DNA of 64,000 nucleotides, taken from NCBI RefSeq assembly GCF_910594985.1, contig NZ_CAJVCE010000001.1:662319-726318 (forward strand). Reading direction: 5' to 3'. This stretch comes from Paenibacillus allorhizosphaerae (GTDB taxonomy: Bacteria > Bacillota > Bacilli > Paenibacillales > NBRC-103111). Positions 17,090 to 25,647 of the stretch are shown piece by piece (position 1 is the stretch's first letter; each line of letters begins with the position of its first letter). The position numbers were made by a program, and so were the translations under genes. The notes beneath the pieces are model-generated. The model searched no databases. It saw only the letters and a program-made list of their open reading frames with translations, and had not been told where the DNA came from.

Positions 17090-18628
17090 TTATTGATTTG
17101 CCTTATAGGCGGCATTGACTTCATCCATGATTTTCTGCCCGCCGTCACGCTTCCATTGCGCAATTGCATCGTCGATGCTTTCCACAGGCTTTTTGCCGGC
17201 GATAATTTCGATCAACGTCTTTTGGAATTTGTCGGCCAATGGCTTGCCTTTTTCCGCGAAGGAAGCGGACGAATCGATATAGGCGTCGCCTGCGTTTTTA
17301 TACGGATACTTGCCTGCATTGGCGATCGATTGCTCCATTTCCTTCGCCCAAACGGGATCGCTCCAGCGGTAAATGTTAAACGTATTCGAATTGCTCCGCA
17401 AAACCCAGTTCCAAAGAAGACTTTGCCGGCCTTCGCCTTCCGCTTTCAACGCGTCGGTCATCTCATAGGAGCCGTTGGCCAGCTTCTTGTAGTGGTATCC
17501 TTCAATCCCGTTCTTAATGATCTGTTCTCCCTCGGCGGATACCCACCAATCGAACATGCTCAAAATACGGTTGCGTTTCTTTTCGTTCACGTCTTTGCTC
17601 AATACAACCTTGATCATGCCGCTCGTTGGCGTCGTATTACCTCGCATGCCGTTCTTCCCGATCGGTGGGGAAAGTTCGACGAACCGGGCATTCGGCGCGA
17701 TCGATTGAAGCTGCTGATTCGTTTGCCGGCTTAATTGGTAATGCATATCCGCGAAACCGACTTTCCCCTGAGCATACTTTTCATTGAAGTTCGTGTTGGT
17801 CATGAAGTCTTTGTCAAGGACGCCTTCCTCATATGCTTTTCTCATGAAAGTGAGAAAAGACTTCCACTCCTCGGATTGGATTTGCGTCGGAATGAGCTGT
17901 CCGTCCTTTTCTTGCCAGCCGTTAGCTATGCCGAACGATGCCAGCAGCTCCGGCATTCCCATATGAATCGAGTTGCCAAGCACGGAGAATCCCACGGTAT
18001 CCTGCTTACCGTTGCCATCCGGGTCTTGCGTGGTAAAAGCTTTCGCCATTTCATAAAATCGGTCGATCGTAAATTCGTCGTTACCGGGCAACTCGATGCC
18101 GAGATTATGGAGCCAATCGGCGCGGACATAAATCGTATTTTGGGACGTGGCGTGAATCGGGATGCCGTATATTTTCCCTTTGGGATTCAAGATGCCCCAT
18201 TCCTCCGGGCTGGAGATCCGTTTCAATTGCGGATATTGCGGCAAATACGGCTGGATATCGAGAAACACGCCTTGATTCGCCCATTTCAGGAATAAATTGG
18301 GACTGTCGATCCGGATCACATCGGGCATTTTGCCCGACGCTGCAATGACATTGAGCTTCTCGGCGTAGTTTGCGTTGGGAACCCATTGAATTTGCAAGTC
18401 CACATTGAATTTATGATTGATATACTTGATCGTAGGATGATTGTTATCCGGCCATCCTCCGCCCTTCCAGGATGCGATCACCATATCGATCCTGATGTTC
18501 TCCGACATTTCGTCAGGTTCCTCTGTGCTAACATCTGCGTTTTGCAGATTCGCGTCCCTCTGAACGCATCCGGCTGCCACGCCAAGTAAGAGACTGATTG
18601 CAATCGTCGTTGAAAACATCTTTTTCAT
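17090..18628 (-). CDS. Extracellular oligosaccharide-binding lipoprotein (LplA-like)
   Basis: 512 residues. The start at 18628 was chosen because GAGGG is 12 bases upstream; an ATG at 18640 has no spacing. Signal MKKMFSTTIAISLLLG, lipobox VAAGC-VQR. At over 500 residues it matches the large LplA/YtcQ-type binding proteins of Bacillales, with the ...GIPIHATSQNTIYVRADWL segment, DPDGNGKQDTVGFS and a C-terminal DDAIAQWKRDGGQKI motif. Such proteins often pair with YesMN systems that sense the same saccharide. It lies 114 bp downstream of the histidine kinase gene. Confidence 0.88.
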   Translation of the reverse strand: MKKMFSTTIAISLLLGVAAGCVQRDANLQNADVSTEEPDEMSENIRIDMVIASWKGGGWPDNNHPTIKYINHKFNVDLQIQWVPNANYAEKLNVIAASGKMPDVIRIDSPNLFLKWANQGVFLDIQPYLPQYPQLKRISSPEEWGILNPKGKIYGIPIHATSQNTIYVRADWLHNLGIELPGNDEFTIDRFYEMAKAFTTQDPDGNGKQDTVGFSVLGNSIHMGMPELLASFGIANGWQEKDGQLIPTQIQSEEWKSFLTFMRKAYEEGVLDKDFMTNTNFNEKYAQGKVGFADMHYQLSRQTNQQLQSIAPNARFVELSPPIGKNGMRGNTTPTSGMIKVVLSKDVNEKKRNRILSMFDWWVSAEGEQIIKNGIEGYHYKKLANGSYEMTDALKAEGEGRQSLLWNWVLRSNSNTFNIYRWSDPVWAKEMEQSIANAGKYPYKNAGDAYIDSSASFAEKGKPLADKFQKTLIEIIAGKKPVESIDDAIAQWKRDGGQKIMDEVNAAYKANQ

Positions 18629-18742
18629 CGTTGTTAACATCCCTCGTTATCGTTTGGGTTGTTATATGTTTCCTCCGCAGTTTCCATTATATCACTGCAA
18701 AAAATACGCTTTTTCACAAAATTACGGTCTTTTTATCCGATT

Positions 18743-20587
18743 TTATGAACTTGCACGGACCCTTTTCGGAAATCGAAGAGACAGTATGCTTCCCATGCCT
18801 TCCACCGAATGGACACGGACACCATATGAAGTCCCGTAATTCAAAATCATTCTGGCATGCACATTCGCGATCCCGACGGATTGCTCTTCGGGTACAGGTC
18901 CGAATGGCTCCTCGGCATACCGCATATTCTCTTGGAGCGACTGCAGCGCTTCGCGGGAAAATCCGTTTCCGTTATCGGCTACTTCAAGCACCAAAACGTC
19001 CTCTTCTTCGTAAGCGGTAATGCGAATCGTCGCATTGCCGTTTTTGGGCTCAACCGCATACTTGACGCAATTCTCGACAATAGGCTGAAGGGAGAGCTTT
19101 ATGATATGCAGCTCCATATATTGTTCATCGACGATAATTTCGCTTTTGAATTTATGTCCGAACCGGATGCGGATAATCTCAAGATATTTTTGCAGAACGC
19201 GAAGTTCGTCCCGCAGCAGCACCTCCGAACGGGGCATCTTCGAAGTGTACCTGTACACGCTGGCCAAATTGGTAGCCATCTTCTCGATGGTCGGCACTTT
19301 TTCGATAAATGCAATGCTCTTGATTATTTCGAGCGTATTATAGAGCAAATGGGGATTAATTTGATTTTGAAGCGCCTGGATCAGCGCATCCCGTTGCCTC
19401 AATTGCTGCTGCATTTCCTTCATTTGCAAATCGTGAACAGTATGAATGAGTTCCCTCAATCTTGCCGTCATTTGGTTGAAGCTGCCGTTAAGCTGCTGAA
19501 TCTCGTCTTTCCCTGGAAGGACCTCCGCGCTCGCGGATAAATCCCCGCGTTCTACCCGCTTCATCAAGTTTCTTAACCGAATAATCGGCCGCACTACCCA
19601 ATCGACTAGCCGAGGAATAAAGAGCAGCGACAGCAAAACGATGCCGGACAAAATCACCAGCGTCGAATTTCTGGCGATGTTCAGCCCCGTGGCCATCTCG
19701 CTCATCGGCACGTAGGCCACGATATTCCAGCCGGTCAGCTCCGAACGATTGTGCGACACAAGTATCGTTTCTCCGTTCTTCTCGTACGTATCATTCTTCT
19801 CCGATAGCTTCAGCCCGCTCAGATACGTATCTTGCAAGGCGCGACCTGCCAATTCCACATCCGGATGGTAAACGATTTCCCCCTTGGAATCGACAATGAA
19901 GAAGTAACCGGTTTGCCCCAGACGCGCCTGCCCGAGAATGCTTTGAACCTCGGTGATCGACATGGCAATGTTCAGATTGCCTGTCAGCTTCAGCGAATCC
20001 GGATCATAGACGGGAACGATCAGCGTAATTAAGGGGTATGCGGCATAAACGCTGTTCGGATTGTAGTAAAACGGGACGACCGTGAGGTTTTCGAACAAGC
20101 CGCTCTTAAACCACGGTGCCGAGCCGGTCATGGAAACATTCAGCGAATTGTCTTTCGAGTAAGCAAGACGATTGTCCGTCGAGCGGAGAACGATGCCGAT
20201 AATATTGGAGTAATTGATGGCGATGTACCTCGTCATGATGCCTTCCACAAGCGCCTCTTGCTCCCGGTTAAATCGGCCGCCGTCCTGAAGCCAGCTTTGC
20301 AGCATTCCGCTCTCCGGGTTATGATCAAGCCATTGCGACGGCAGCGGACCTGCAATCGATGCGTAAGTCGATTGCGCCAATTGTTTGAAATACCGGTCCA
20401 GCTGGTGATTGATTCGCGCCGTCGAGTCTTGAGCCATCACATAAAAATCGGCTTTGGCCGCTTCCGTGTAGTAATGAGAAGTAAATGCCGCCATCATCAC
20501 AATCGACAGAAAGCTTACCGAGAGCACAAGCGTCAATATCTTCGTCTTGATCGAGCAGCGGTAGTGCCAGTTGCGCCATCTCTTCAT
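18743..20587 (-). CDS. Sensor histidine kinase, YesM-type
   Basis: 614 residues. One transmembrane helix at about 14-37, an extracellular dCache-like sensor to about 300 (FFIVDSKGEIVYHP is typical), a second helix at about 305-327, a HAMP domain ending ...DEIQQLNGSFNQM, a coiled stretch, the His_kinase domain with phospho-acceptor H413 in NQINPHLLYNTLE, and a HATPase domain (VENCVKYAVEPK, VADNGNGFS). It senses an extracellular signal, probably a saccharide or the liganded lipoprotein. The ATG overlaps the response regulator stop, so the pair is translationally coupled. Confidence 0.93.
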   Translation of the reverse strand: MKRWRNWHYRCSIKTKILTLVLSVSFLSIVMMAAFTSHYYTEAAKADFYVMAQDSTARINHQLDRYFKQLAQSTYASIAGPLPSQWLDHNPESGMLQSWLQDGGRFNREQEALVEGIMTRYIAINYSNIIGIVLRSTDNRLAYSKDNSLNVSMTGSAPWFKSGLFENLTVVPFYYNPNSVYAAYPLITLIVPVYDPDSLKLTGNLNIAMSITEVQSILGQARLGQTGYFFIVDSKGEIVYHPDVELAGRALQDTYLSGLKLSEKNDTYEKNGETILVSHNRSELTGWNIVAYVPMSEMATGLNIARNSTLVILSGIVLLSLLFIPRLVDWVVRPIIRLRNLMKRVERGDLSASAEVLPGKDEIQQLNGSFNQMTARLRELIHTVHDLQMKEMQQQLRQRDALIQALQNQINPHLLYNTLEIIKSIAFIEKVPTIEKMATNLASVYRYTSKMPRSEVLLRDELRVLQKYLEIIRIRFGHKFKSEIIVDEQYMELHIIKLSLQPIVENCVKYAVEPKNGNATIRITAYEEEDVLVLEVADNGNGFSREALQSLQENMRYAEEPFGPVPEEQSVGIANVHARMILNYGTSYGVRVHSVEGMGSILSLRFPKRVRASS

Positions 20588-21600
20588 GGACTGAGCCTCT
20601 TTCTGTATTCGAGAGGAGACACCCCTACCGCGGCTTTGAATGTTCTCGTGAAATAAGGCGTCGTCGAGAAGCCGACGATGTCCGCAATTTCGGCCACGGC
20701 ATAAGACGAGGACAGGAGCAGTTTTTTCGCTTCTTCCACCCGAAGTCCGTTGACATAGCTGACAAGGGAGCTCCCGGTATGCTTTTTGAATAAACTGCTG
20801 AAATGAGAGACGCTAAAGTTAGAACGCTCGGCCATCTCGGTTAGCGTAATCTCTTCCCTGAGATGTTCGGCAATGTATTGGCAAGAACGCTCGATGGCGA
20901 TAGGGATACTCGCTTTGACCGATTTCGGATATTCCAAATACCATTTTTCCAGCAAAGCTTTGTGGTAATTCACCAGGGCAGCGTCGTCTTCGAATGATCC
21001 CCTGGGCAAGTCATGAAAGCGGATGCCGAAATCTTTCAACAGCTGCTTCACTTTTTGTTCGAAAATATGCAGCAGATTCAATCGCGCATGCTTGTTCATT
21101 GAATTCATTCGAAGAATGGACCGGATCAGTTCCTCCTGCTTCTGCATAGCCCATTGGGGCGGCATGCCCCGGCTGTTGTCGAGCAAGTTTTGAAATTTCA
21201 CGATGTATTGATTCATGCCCCTAACGGACTCCAGCTTTTCCTTGCAGCGGTTTAACGACTCGATCAGGTCGCCGAATTCCACCGGTTTCAGCATGTATTC
21301 GGCAACGCCGTAGGTGATCGCTTGCTGGGCGTATTGGAAATTGTCATAACCGCTAATAATGATGGAACCGAGCGGAATACGGTGTTCGGCAACCCGTTTA
21401 ATCAAAGACAGCCCGTCGAGCTCGGGCATCATAATATCGGTAATGAGCAGCATGGGCCACACCTCCTGGATCATGCTCCAGGCTTCTTCCCCGTTGCTGC
21501 ATGCCCCTACCACTTCAAATTCCTCGCCGGCCGCTTCCACCATCTCGACGATGCCTTTCAGCACCCACGGCTCGTTCTCGGCAACTAAGACCGTGTACAC
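20584..21600 (-). CDS. AraC-type response regulator, YesN-type
   Basis: 338 residues from GTG 21600 with AGGGGGAT upstream. Receiver domain residues 1-120 with phospho-acceptor D55 in LLITDIMMPELDG and switch Lys in MLKPVEFG. The C-terminal 100 residues are an AraC/XylS double helix-turn-helix (ITLTEMAERSNFSVSHFSSLFKKHTG, then VAEIADIVGFSTTPYFTRTFK). It is paired with the kinase encoded directly downstream and is expected to activate the lipoprotein genes of this unit, possibly also the pectin genes beyond the terminator at 21.7 kb. Confidence 0.94.
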   Translation of the reverse strand: MYTVLVAENEPWVLKGIVEMVEAAGEEFEVVGACSNGEEAWSMIQEVWPMLLITDIMMPELDGLSLIKRVAEHRIPLGSIIISGYDNFQYAQQAITYGVAEYMLKPVEFGDLIESLNRCKEKLESVRGMNQYIVKFQNLLDNSRGMPPQWAMQKQEELIRSILRMNSMNKHARLNLLHIFEQKVKQLLKDFGIRFHDLPRGSFEDDAALVNYHKALLEKWYLEYPKSVKASIPIAIERSCQYIAEHLREEITLTEMAERSNFSVSHFSSLFKKHTGSSLVSYVNGLRVEEAKKLLLSSSYAVAEIADIVGFSTTPYFTRTFKAAVGVSPLEYRKRLSP

Positions 21601-21735
21601 CGTTCCATCCCCCTAATCGTTAAAATCCCGCATCTCTTACAGTCAGTCAGAACGCTCGTCTCATATCGGGATCATTGTACTTTTATGATATACGATGTTG
21701 GGACTCACGACAAAGAAAAATGGAAATAAACAAAA

Positions 21736-21762
21736 CCGGCACCTGTGAAGAACAGGTGCCGG
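21736..21762 (-). terminator. Rho-independent terminator of the pectin operon
   Basis: An 11-bp perfect stem CCGGCACCTGT/ACAGGTGCCGG with a 5-base loop. On the minus strand it is followed by TTTTG, 75 bp after the stop of the GH105 gene. It separates the pectin operon from the YesN/YesM unit. Confidence 0.8.
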
Positions 21763-21836
21763 CTTTCATTGCGGCTTCGCTTAGATATACGGCATTATGG
21801 ACATGCCGGGCTGCACAGCTTTGAATAACGTCATAA

Positions 21837-22949
21837 TTATTGCTGTGTTTCCATCTCCATGCTCGCCAGCATGAATGGGGCGAGACCCATGAACACGTCG
21901 CTGACGATCGCTTCGTTGACGTAATACGTATAGCTGCCGTCGCGGTACGGCTTGCCGCCCAGACCGGCTCCGTTGCAAATCCGGTGCAGATGAAGCCCAC
22001 TGTCGTTTGTTTCCACGAGACGTTCGAGCAAGCCCCGGAAGCCTTTGCCTGCAACGGACTTGAACTTACGCGACAAGTAGCCGAGACGGACGCCCTTGGC
22101 GATCGCATACACGAACATGCTGGACCCGGAAGCTTCCAGATAGTTCCCCTCTCGTCCGCCGCAATCGAGCACTTGATGCCACAGGCCGGTTTCCGGATCC
22201 TGCACCTCCTCCAAAGCGCCCGCCATCCGTTCGAAAATGCCGCAAATCGTGCCGCGCTTCGGATGATCGACCGGAAAATGCTCAAGCGCGTCGACGACGG
22301 CCATCGTATACCAACCCATCGCCCGGCTCCAGAAATGGGGCGATCTGCCCGTTTGCGGATCGCACCACCGCTGCTCCCCGCTCTCGTCCCAACCGTGATA
22401 CAGCAGTCCGGTCTTCGGGTCCCGCGTATTCCGCTCCACCAGCAAAATCTGGGTGGCAACCTCGTCGAACAGCTCCGGCCGGCCGAATGTCTTCGCATAT
22501 TCCGCCAGAAACGGGGACGACATGTACAGTCCGTCAAGCCACATCTGGAACGGGTATACCTTCTTGTGCCAAAAACCGCCTTCGCTCGTTCTCGGCTGGC
22601 CTTTCAGCTGTGCCGCCAGCAAATGCGCTGCCTTCTCGAACCTCGGCTCGCCGGTAGCGTGAAGCAGCGGGAACAGCACTTTGCCCTGATTGACCTGATC
22701 CAGGTTGTATTCTTCAATCGTATAGCCGCGAATCGATCCGTCAGGTTGTAAGAACAAATCCATATGCTTCTTCACGTAGTCGTAATATTTCCGCTCGCCG
22801 GTTTGCCGCCATAAGCGCGCAAAGGCAAGCAGCGTCATGCCGGGCACATACGCCCACCGCTTCGCCAGCTCGGGATGATATCCCTGCGGATCGGACGCCG
22901 ACATGATCGATTCCGCCGTTTGCACGGCCCATGATGTTTGTTGCTCCAT
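21837..22949 (-). CDS. GH105 unsaturated rhamnogalacturonyl/uronyl hydrolase
   Basis: 370 residues, the usual YteR/YesR length, no signal peptide, so cytoplasmic. Family motifs: WAYVPGMTLLAFARLW, a GLYMSSPFLAEYA segment, LYHGWDES with the catalytic Asp, and SPHFWSRAMGWYTMAVVD. These (alpha/alpha)6-barrel enzymes remove a 4,5-unsaturated uronic acid from imported pectin oligosaccharides by hydrating the vinyl ether. It is last in the operon after polygalacturonase, pectin methylesterase and binding lipoprotein. The related GH88 family acts on unsaturated chondroitin disaccharides, so a role with the PL8 products cannot be excluded. Confidence 0.92.
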   Translation of the reverse strand: MEQQTSWAVQTAESIMSASDPQGYHPELAKRWAYVPGMTLLAFARLWRQTGERKYYDYVKKHMDLFLQPDGSIRGYTIEEYNLDQVNQGKVLFPLLHATGEPRFEKAAHLLAAQLKGQPRTSEGGFWHKKVYPFQMWLDGLYMSSPFLAEYAKTFGRPELFDEVATQILLVERNTRDPKTGLLYHGWDESGEQRWCDPQTGRSPHFWSRAMGWYTMAVVDALEHFPVDHPKRGTICGIFERMAGALEEVQDPETGLWHQVLDCGGREGNYLEASGSSMFVYAIAKGVRLGYLSRKFKSVAGKGFRGLLERLVETNDSGLHLHRICNGAGLGGKPYRDGSYTYYVNEAIVSDVFMGLAPFMLASMEMETQQ

Positions 22950-23039
22950 AAGTTTGTTTTCCCTCCCCGGGGGCTTTCCGCTTTGTATTGATGAAGGAAA
23001 GCCCCTCTCTTCTCTATCCGAATGCCTGCCGGTCCGGTA

Positions 23040-24359
23040 TTATTTGTTTTTCGACTTTACATCGTTAACCGCTTTGTTCGCCGTCTCTTCGATTTTGCGG
23101 AACAGCGTGTTCATATCCGTACTGCCGAGCGCCGCTTCGTGAATCGCATCCTCGTAAGGCTTTTGCGCGTCCCCTTCATAATTCGACTTGGTCGGCATCG
23201 GCGCATACTTGTTGAAGAAGACCGCGCTCAAGTTTTTATCTTTGACCTTGCTGTCCTGGCCCAACATTTTCTTGATCGCATCGTCCTTAAGGGAAGTCAT
23301 CGTGCCGCTCTTCACTTGCTTCGTCTGGTAATCCTTGTCGGTCAAAAATTTGATGACCTGCATCCCTTCGTCCTTATATTTGCTCTGCGCCGTGACGCCC
23401 CAATAGAACGGATACGCTTGTGAACCAATGCTAGGGGCATCCTTGAAGGTCGGCAGCGCGGCAATGTCCCAGTTCAATCCATCGGTCCCCGTCGTGGCCC
23501 ACTCGAAGTCGGACAAGTATGCGAACATGGCCAAATTGCGGTCTTTGTTCCATTGATCCTTGTACGGCAGTTTATTTTTGATGCTTTCCATCACTTTCTG
23601 GTATCCCGGATCGGTAGACGTGTTCACGAAGTACGTTTGATAAATTTGCTTCCATTTTTCATTCGCATTGATGGTTGCTTTGTCCGTCTTCGGATCCAGC
23701 ATCGTAAGCGAGAATTGATTCGCTCTCAGCAAATGCGACGGCGATCCCACAAAGCCTAAATACTGCTTGCCGCCTTCGGATCTCGTCAGCTTCTTGGCCG
23801 TTTCCGTCAGTTCGTCCCACGTCATGCCGTTTTTCGGATACGATACGCCGAATTTATCGAAAATGTCTTTATTATAGAACAGAATGACGTTCTGCGACCA
23901 AACCGGGATGCCGTAGATTCCTTTTCCGCCGGACATCGCTTTCGCATAGTCGATCATCGTCGGCTCGAAAGCGTTCACGTCGACATTGTGCTTTTTGAGC
24001 AGATCCGTCATGTCGTATCCGATCTGGTACGTATTGACCGTATTGAAGAAGTTAACGCTTTCATAGTAAATATCGATCGTCTGCCCGGCGGCGATCAGCT
24101 CGTTAATATTCGTCCCGGTTCCTTTTTTAATATATTTGATTTTAATGTTCGGAAACTGCTTCTCGATCGGATCGGTGAATTTCGCTTTGACCTCTTCCTC
24201 CGAGGTGGCCGCCGTCGAATAAAGGACGAGCTCCACCGGCTCCTTGCTAGCGGCAGGCTGCTGCGTCGATCCTGCCCCGGGCTGCTCCTGCTTGGCGCTG
24301 CATGCGGACAGCAAAGCGATGAGTACTGCGGATGAAACCAACAAACTTTTTCTTATCAT
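23040..24359 (-). CDS. Extracellular sugar-binding lipoprotein of the pectin operon
   Basis: 439 residues from ATG 24359 with GGGAGG eight bases upstream. Signal MIRKSLLVSSAVLIAL, lipobox LLSAC-SAK, then a Pro/Gly/Gln linker. The mature protein has the SBP family signature FYNKDIFDKFGVSYPKNGMTW and a C-terminal NTLFRKIEETANKAVNDV helix. It likely captures galacturonate-type oligosaccharides released by the neighbouring enzymes. A candidate catabolite-repression site lies just upstream (24393-24406), implying that carbon status controls it separately from the upstream enzyme genes. Confidence 0.9.
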   Translation of the reverse strand: MIRKSLLVSSAVLIALLSACSAKQEQPGAGSTQQPAASKEPVELVLYSTAATSEEEVKAKFTDPIEKQFPNIKIKYIKKGTGTNINELIAAGQTIDIYYESVNFFNTVNTYQIGYDMTDLLKKHNVDVNAFEPTMIDYAKAMSGGKGIYGIPVWSQNVILFYNKDIFDKFGVSYPKNGMTWDELTETAKKLTRSEGGKQYLGFVGSPSHLLRANQFSLTMLDPKTDKATINANEKWKQIYQTYFVNTSTDPGYQKVMESIKNKLPYKDQWNKDRNLAMFAYLSDFEWATTGTDGLNWDIAALPTFKDAPSIGSQAYPFYWGVTAQSKYKDEGMQVIKFLTDKDYQTKQVKSGTMTSLKDDAIKKMLGQDSKVKDKNLSAVFFNKYAPMPTKSNYEGDAQKPYEDAIHEAALGSTDMNTLFRKIEETANKAVNDVKSKNK

Positions 24360-24392
24360 GAATAAACCTCCCTTTTTTATTTGAAACCCTCT

Positions 24393-24406
24393 GGAAAGCG
24401 CTTTAT
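24393..24406. promoter_or_regulatory. Candidate cre (CcpA) site
   Basis: The 14-bp segment around 24393-24406 contains the perfect 10-bp palindrome AAAGCGCTTT at its centre and matches the palindromic CcpA consensus TGAAAGCGCTTTCA at 11 of 14 positions. It lies 34-47 bp upstream of the lipoprotein start codon, where binding would block transcription. Confidence 0.55.
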
Positions 24407-24556
24407 TTGTAAGCACAAATTAACAGTAACATAATAAAAGTAGCCAATCTTTAGTGAAATTTGCGCTTTTATTAAGAAAATTTGCGATAATTGTTCTCTT
24501 ATCGCCCGTGCCGCCAAACAATCGACATTAATTATGTATGCGTTTTCTGTATGCGT

Positions 24557-25645
24557 TTACGAAACGGGATCTCGAAACGCCTGCGCCGGGTTCCAATGGT
24601 CCTTTCCGCCCAGCACTTCGTGCACTGTCAGACTTGCGGCTTGCTCATCGTTCCATTGCGAAGACCAGCCGACTCTCGCATCGGGATTCGCTCCAGGCCC
24701 GGTACTTCGGTGTTCGGCGTATTTCGCCGTCTTCTCCTTCTCGGGATCGCCCCAATTGTGCCAGCCCTCCGGCTTGATGTGCGCATCCATCCAAGCGTTC
24801 GTGAATACAACGCGGGCGAACGGCCGCCACGGCCTGCCCAAATAGACGCTAGCCGCTTCCGTATTGCCTGTCAGAGGGCAATCCTTGAACACGTACCCGT
24901 ATTCGGCGTTTTCCGGCGTATTGGCCGCGGTAACGAATCCCGATCGTGTACTGTGAATGACGCATTGATCGAAAAAGGCGGTTGCCGAGCCGAAGATGTA
25001 ATCGACCGTGCCTTCGATGTAACAGTCTTTGTAATACTGGCGGCCCTCGCCTGGCGTATATAATGTATCCTGATGCCCGATGATCCTTACGCTGCGGAAG
25101 GCCGCTCTGTCACCCCTTACGTAAAGCGCCACCGCTTGCCCGGCGGCAGGTCCCGCCGTATTGCGGAACGTTATATTTTCCGCCGTGAAATCATCCGCGT
25201 AAATAAACGTACTGGAGCTGCCGGTCGTCCCGAGTTCCTTTCCATCCGCCCCTTTCTTCGATGCGTAATCCCCGTACGTAAGAACGGTACGCTCCTTGCT
25301 TTCTCCTTCGAAGCGAATAAAACGTTTCCCGGCAGGAACGGTTAGCTTTTCTTCGTACACGCCGTTTTTAATATAGATCGTAACCGGCTCCCGATTCGCG
25401 GCAGGAACGGCGTCGACCGCCGATTGAACCGTCCGGTATTCGCCCGTACCGTCGGCAGCGACGACATAACGTTTGCTCATCTTGGGCACTCCTCCTTGTT
25501 GTGACGGGGATGGGTCGGCCGCTTCCGCGGGAACGGCCCCTTGTCCCACCGGTTCTGAACTTTCATTCGCGCAGCCGGATACGGCGATCAGACAAAGACC
25601 GCAAATCACGGCTCGCCGCACAGGCTTCCAGCGGATCGGGCCCAT
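24557..25645 (-). CDS. Pectin methylesterase (CE8), lipoprotein-like
   Basis: 362 residues from ATG 25645, which has GAAGGGG upstream and gives a signal RRAVICGLCLIAVSGC-ANES typical of a lipoprotein. The mature enzyme is a right-handed beta-helix pectinesterase: GEYRTVQSAVDAVP, GPAAGQAVALYV, GHQDTLYT (catalytic Asp), VDYIFGSA (second catalytic Asp) and YLGRPWRPF with the conserved Arg/Trp. It removes methyl groups from homogalacturonan, making it a substrate for the GH28 enzyme. The start codon is 2 bases after the GH28 stop, a clear operon arrangement. Confidence 0.94.
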   Translation of the reverse strand: MGPIRWKPVRRAVICGLCLIAVSGCANESSEPVGQGAVPAEAADPSPSQQGGVPKMSKRYVVAADGTGEYRTVQSAVDAVPAANREPVTIYIKNGVYEEKLTVPAGKRFIRFEGESKERTVLTYGDYASKKGADGKELGTTGSSSTFIYADDFTAENITFRNTAGPAAGQAVALYVRGDRAAFRSVRIIGHQDTLYTPGEGRQYYKDCYIEGTVDYIFGSATAFFDQCVIHSTRSGFVTAANTPENAEYGYVFKDCPLTGNTEAASVYLGRPWRPFARVVFTNAWMDAHIKPEGWHNWGDPEKEKTAKYAEHRSTGPGANPDARVGWSSQWNDEQAASLTVHEVLGGKDHWNPAQAFRDPVS

Positions 25646-25647
25646 TG

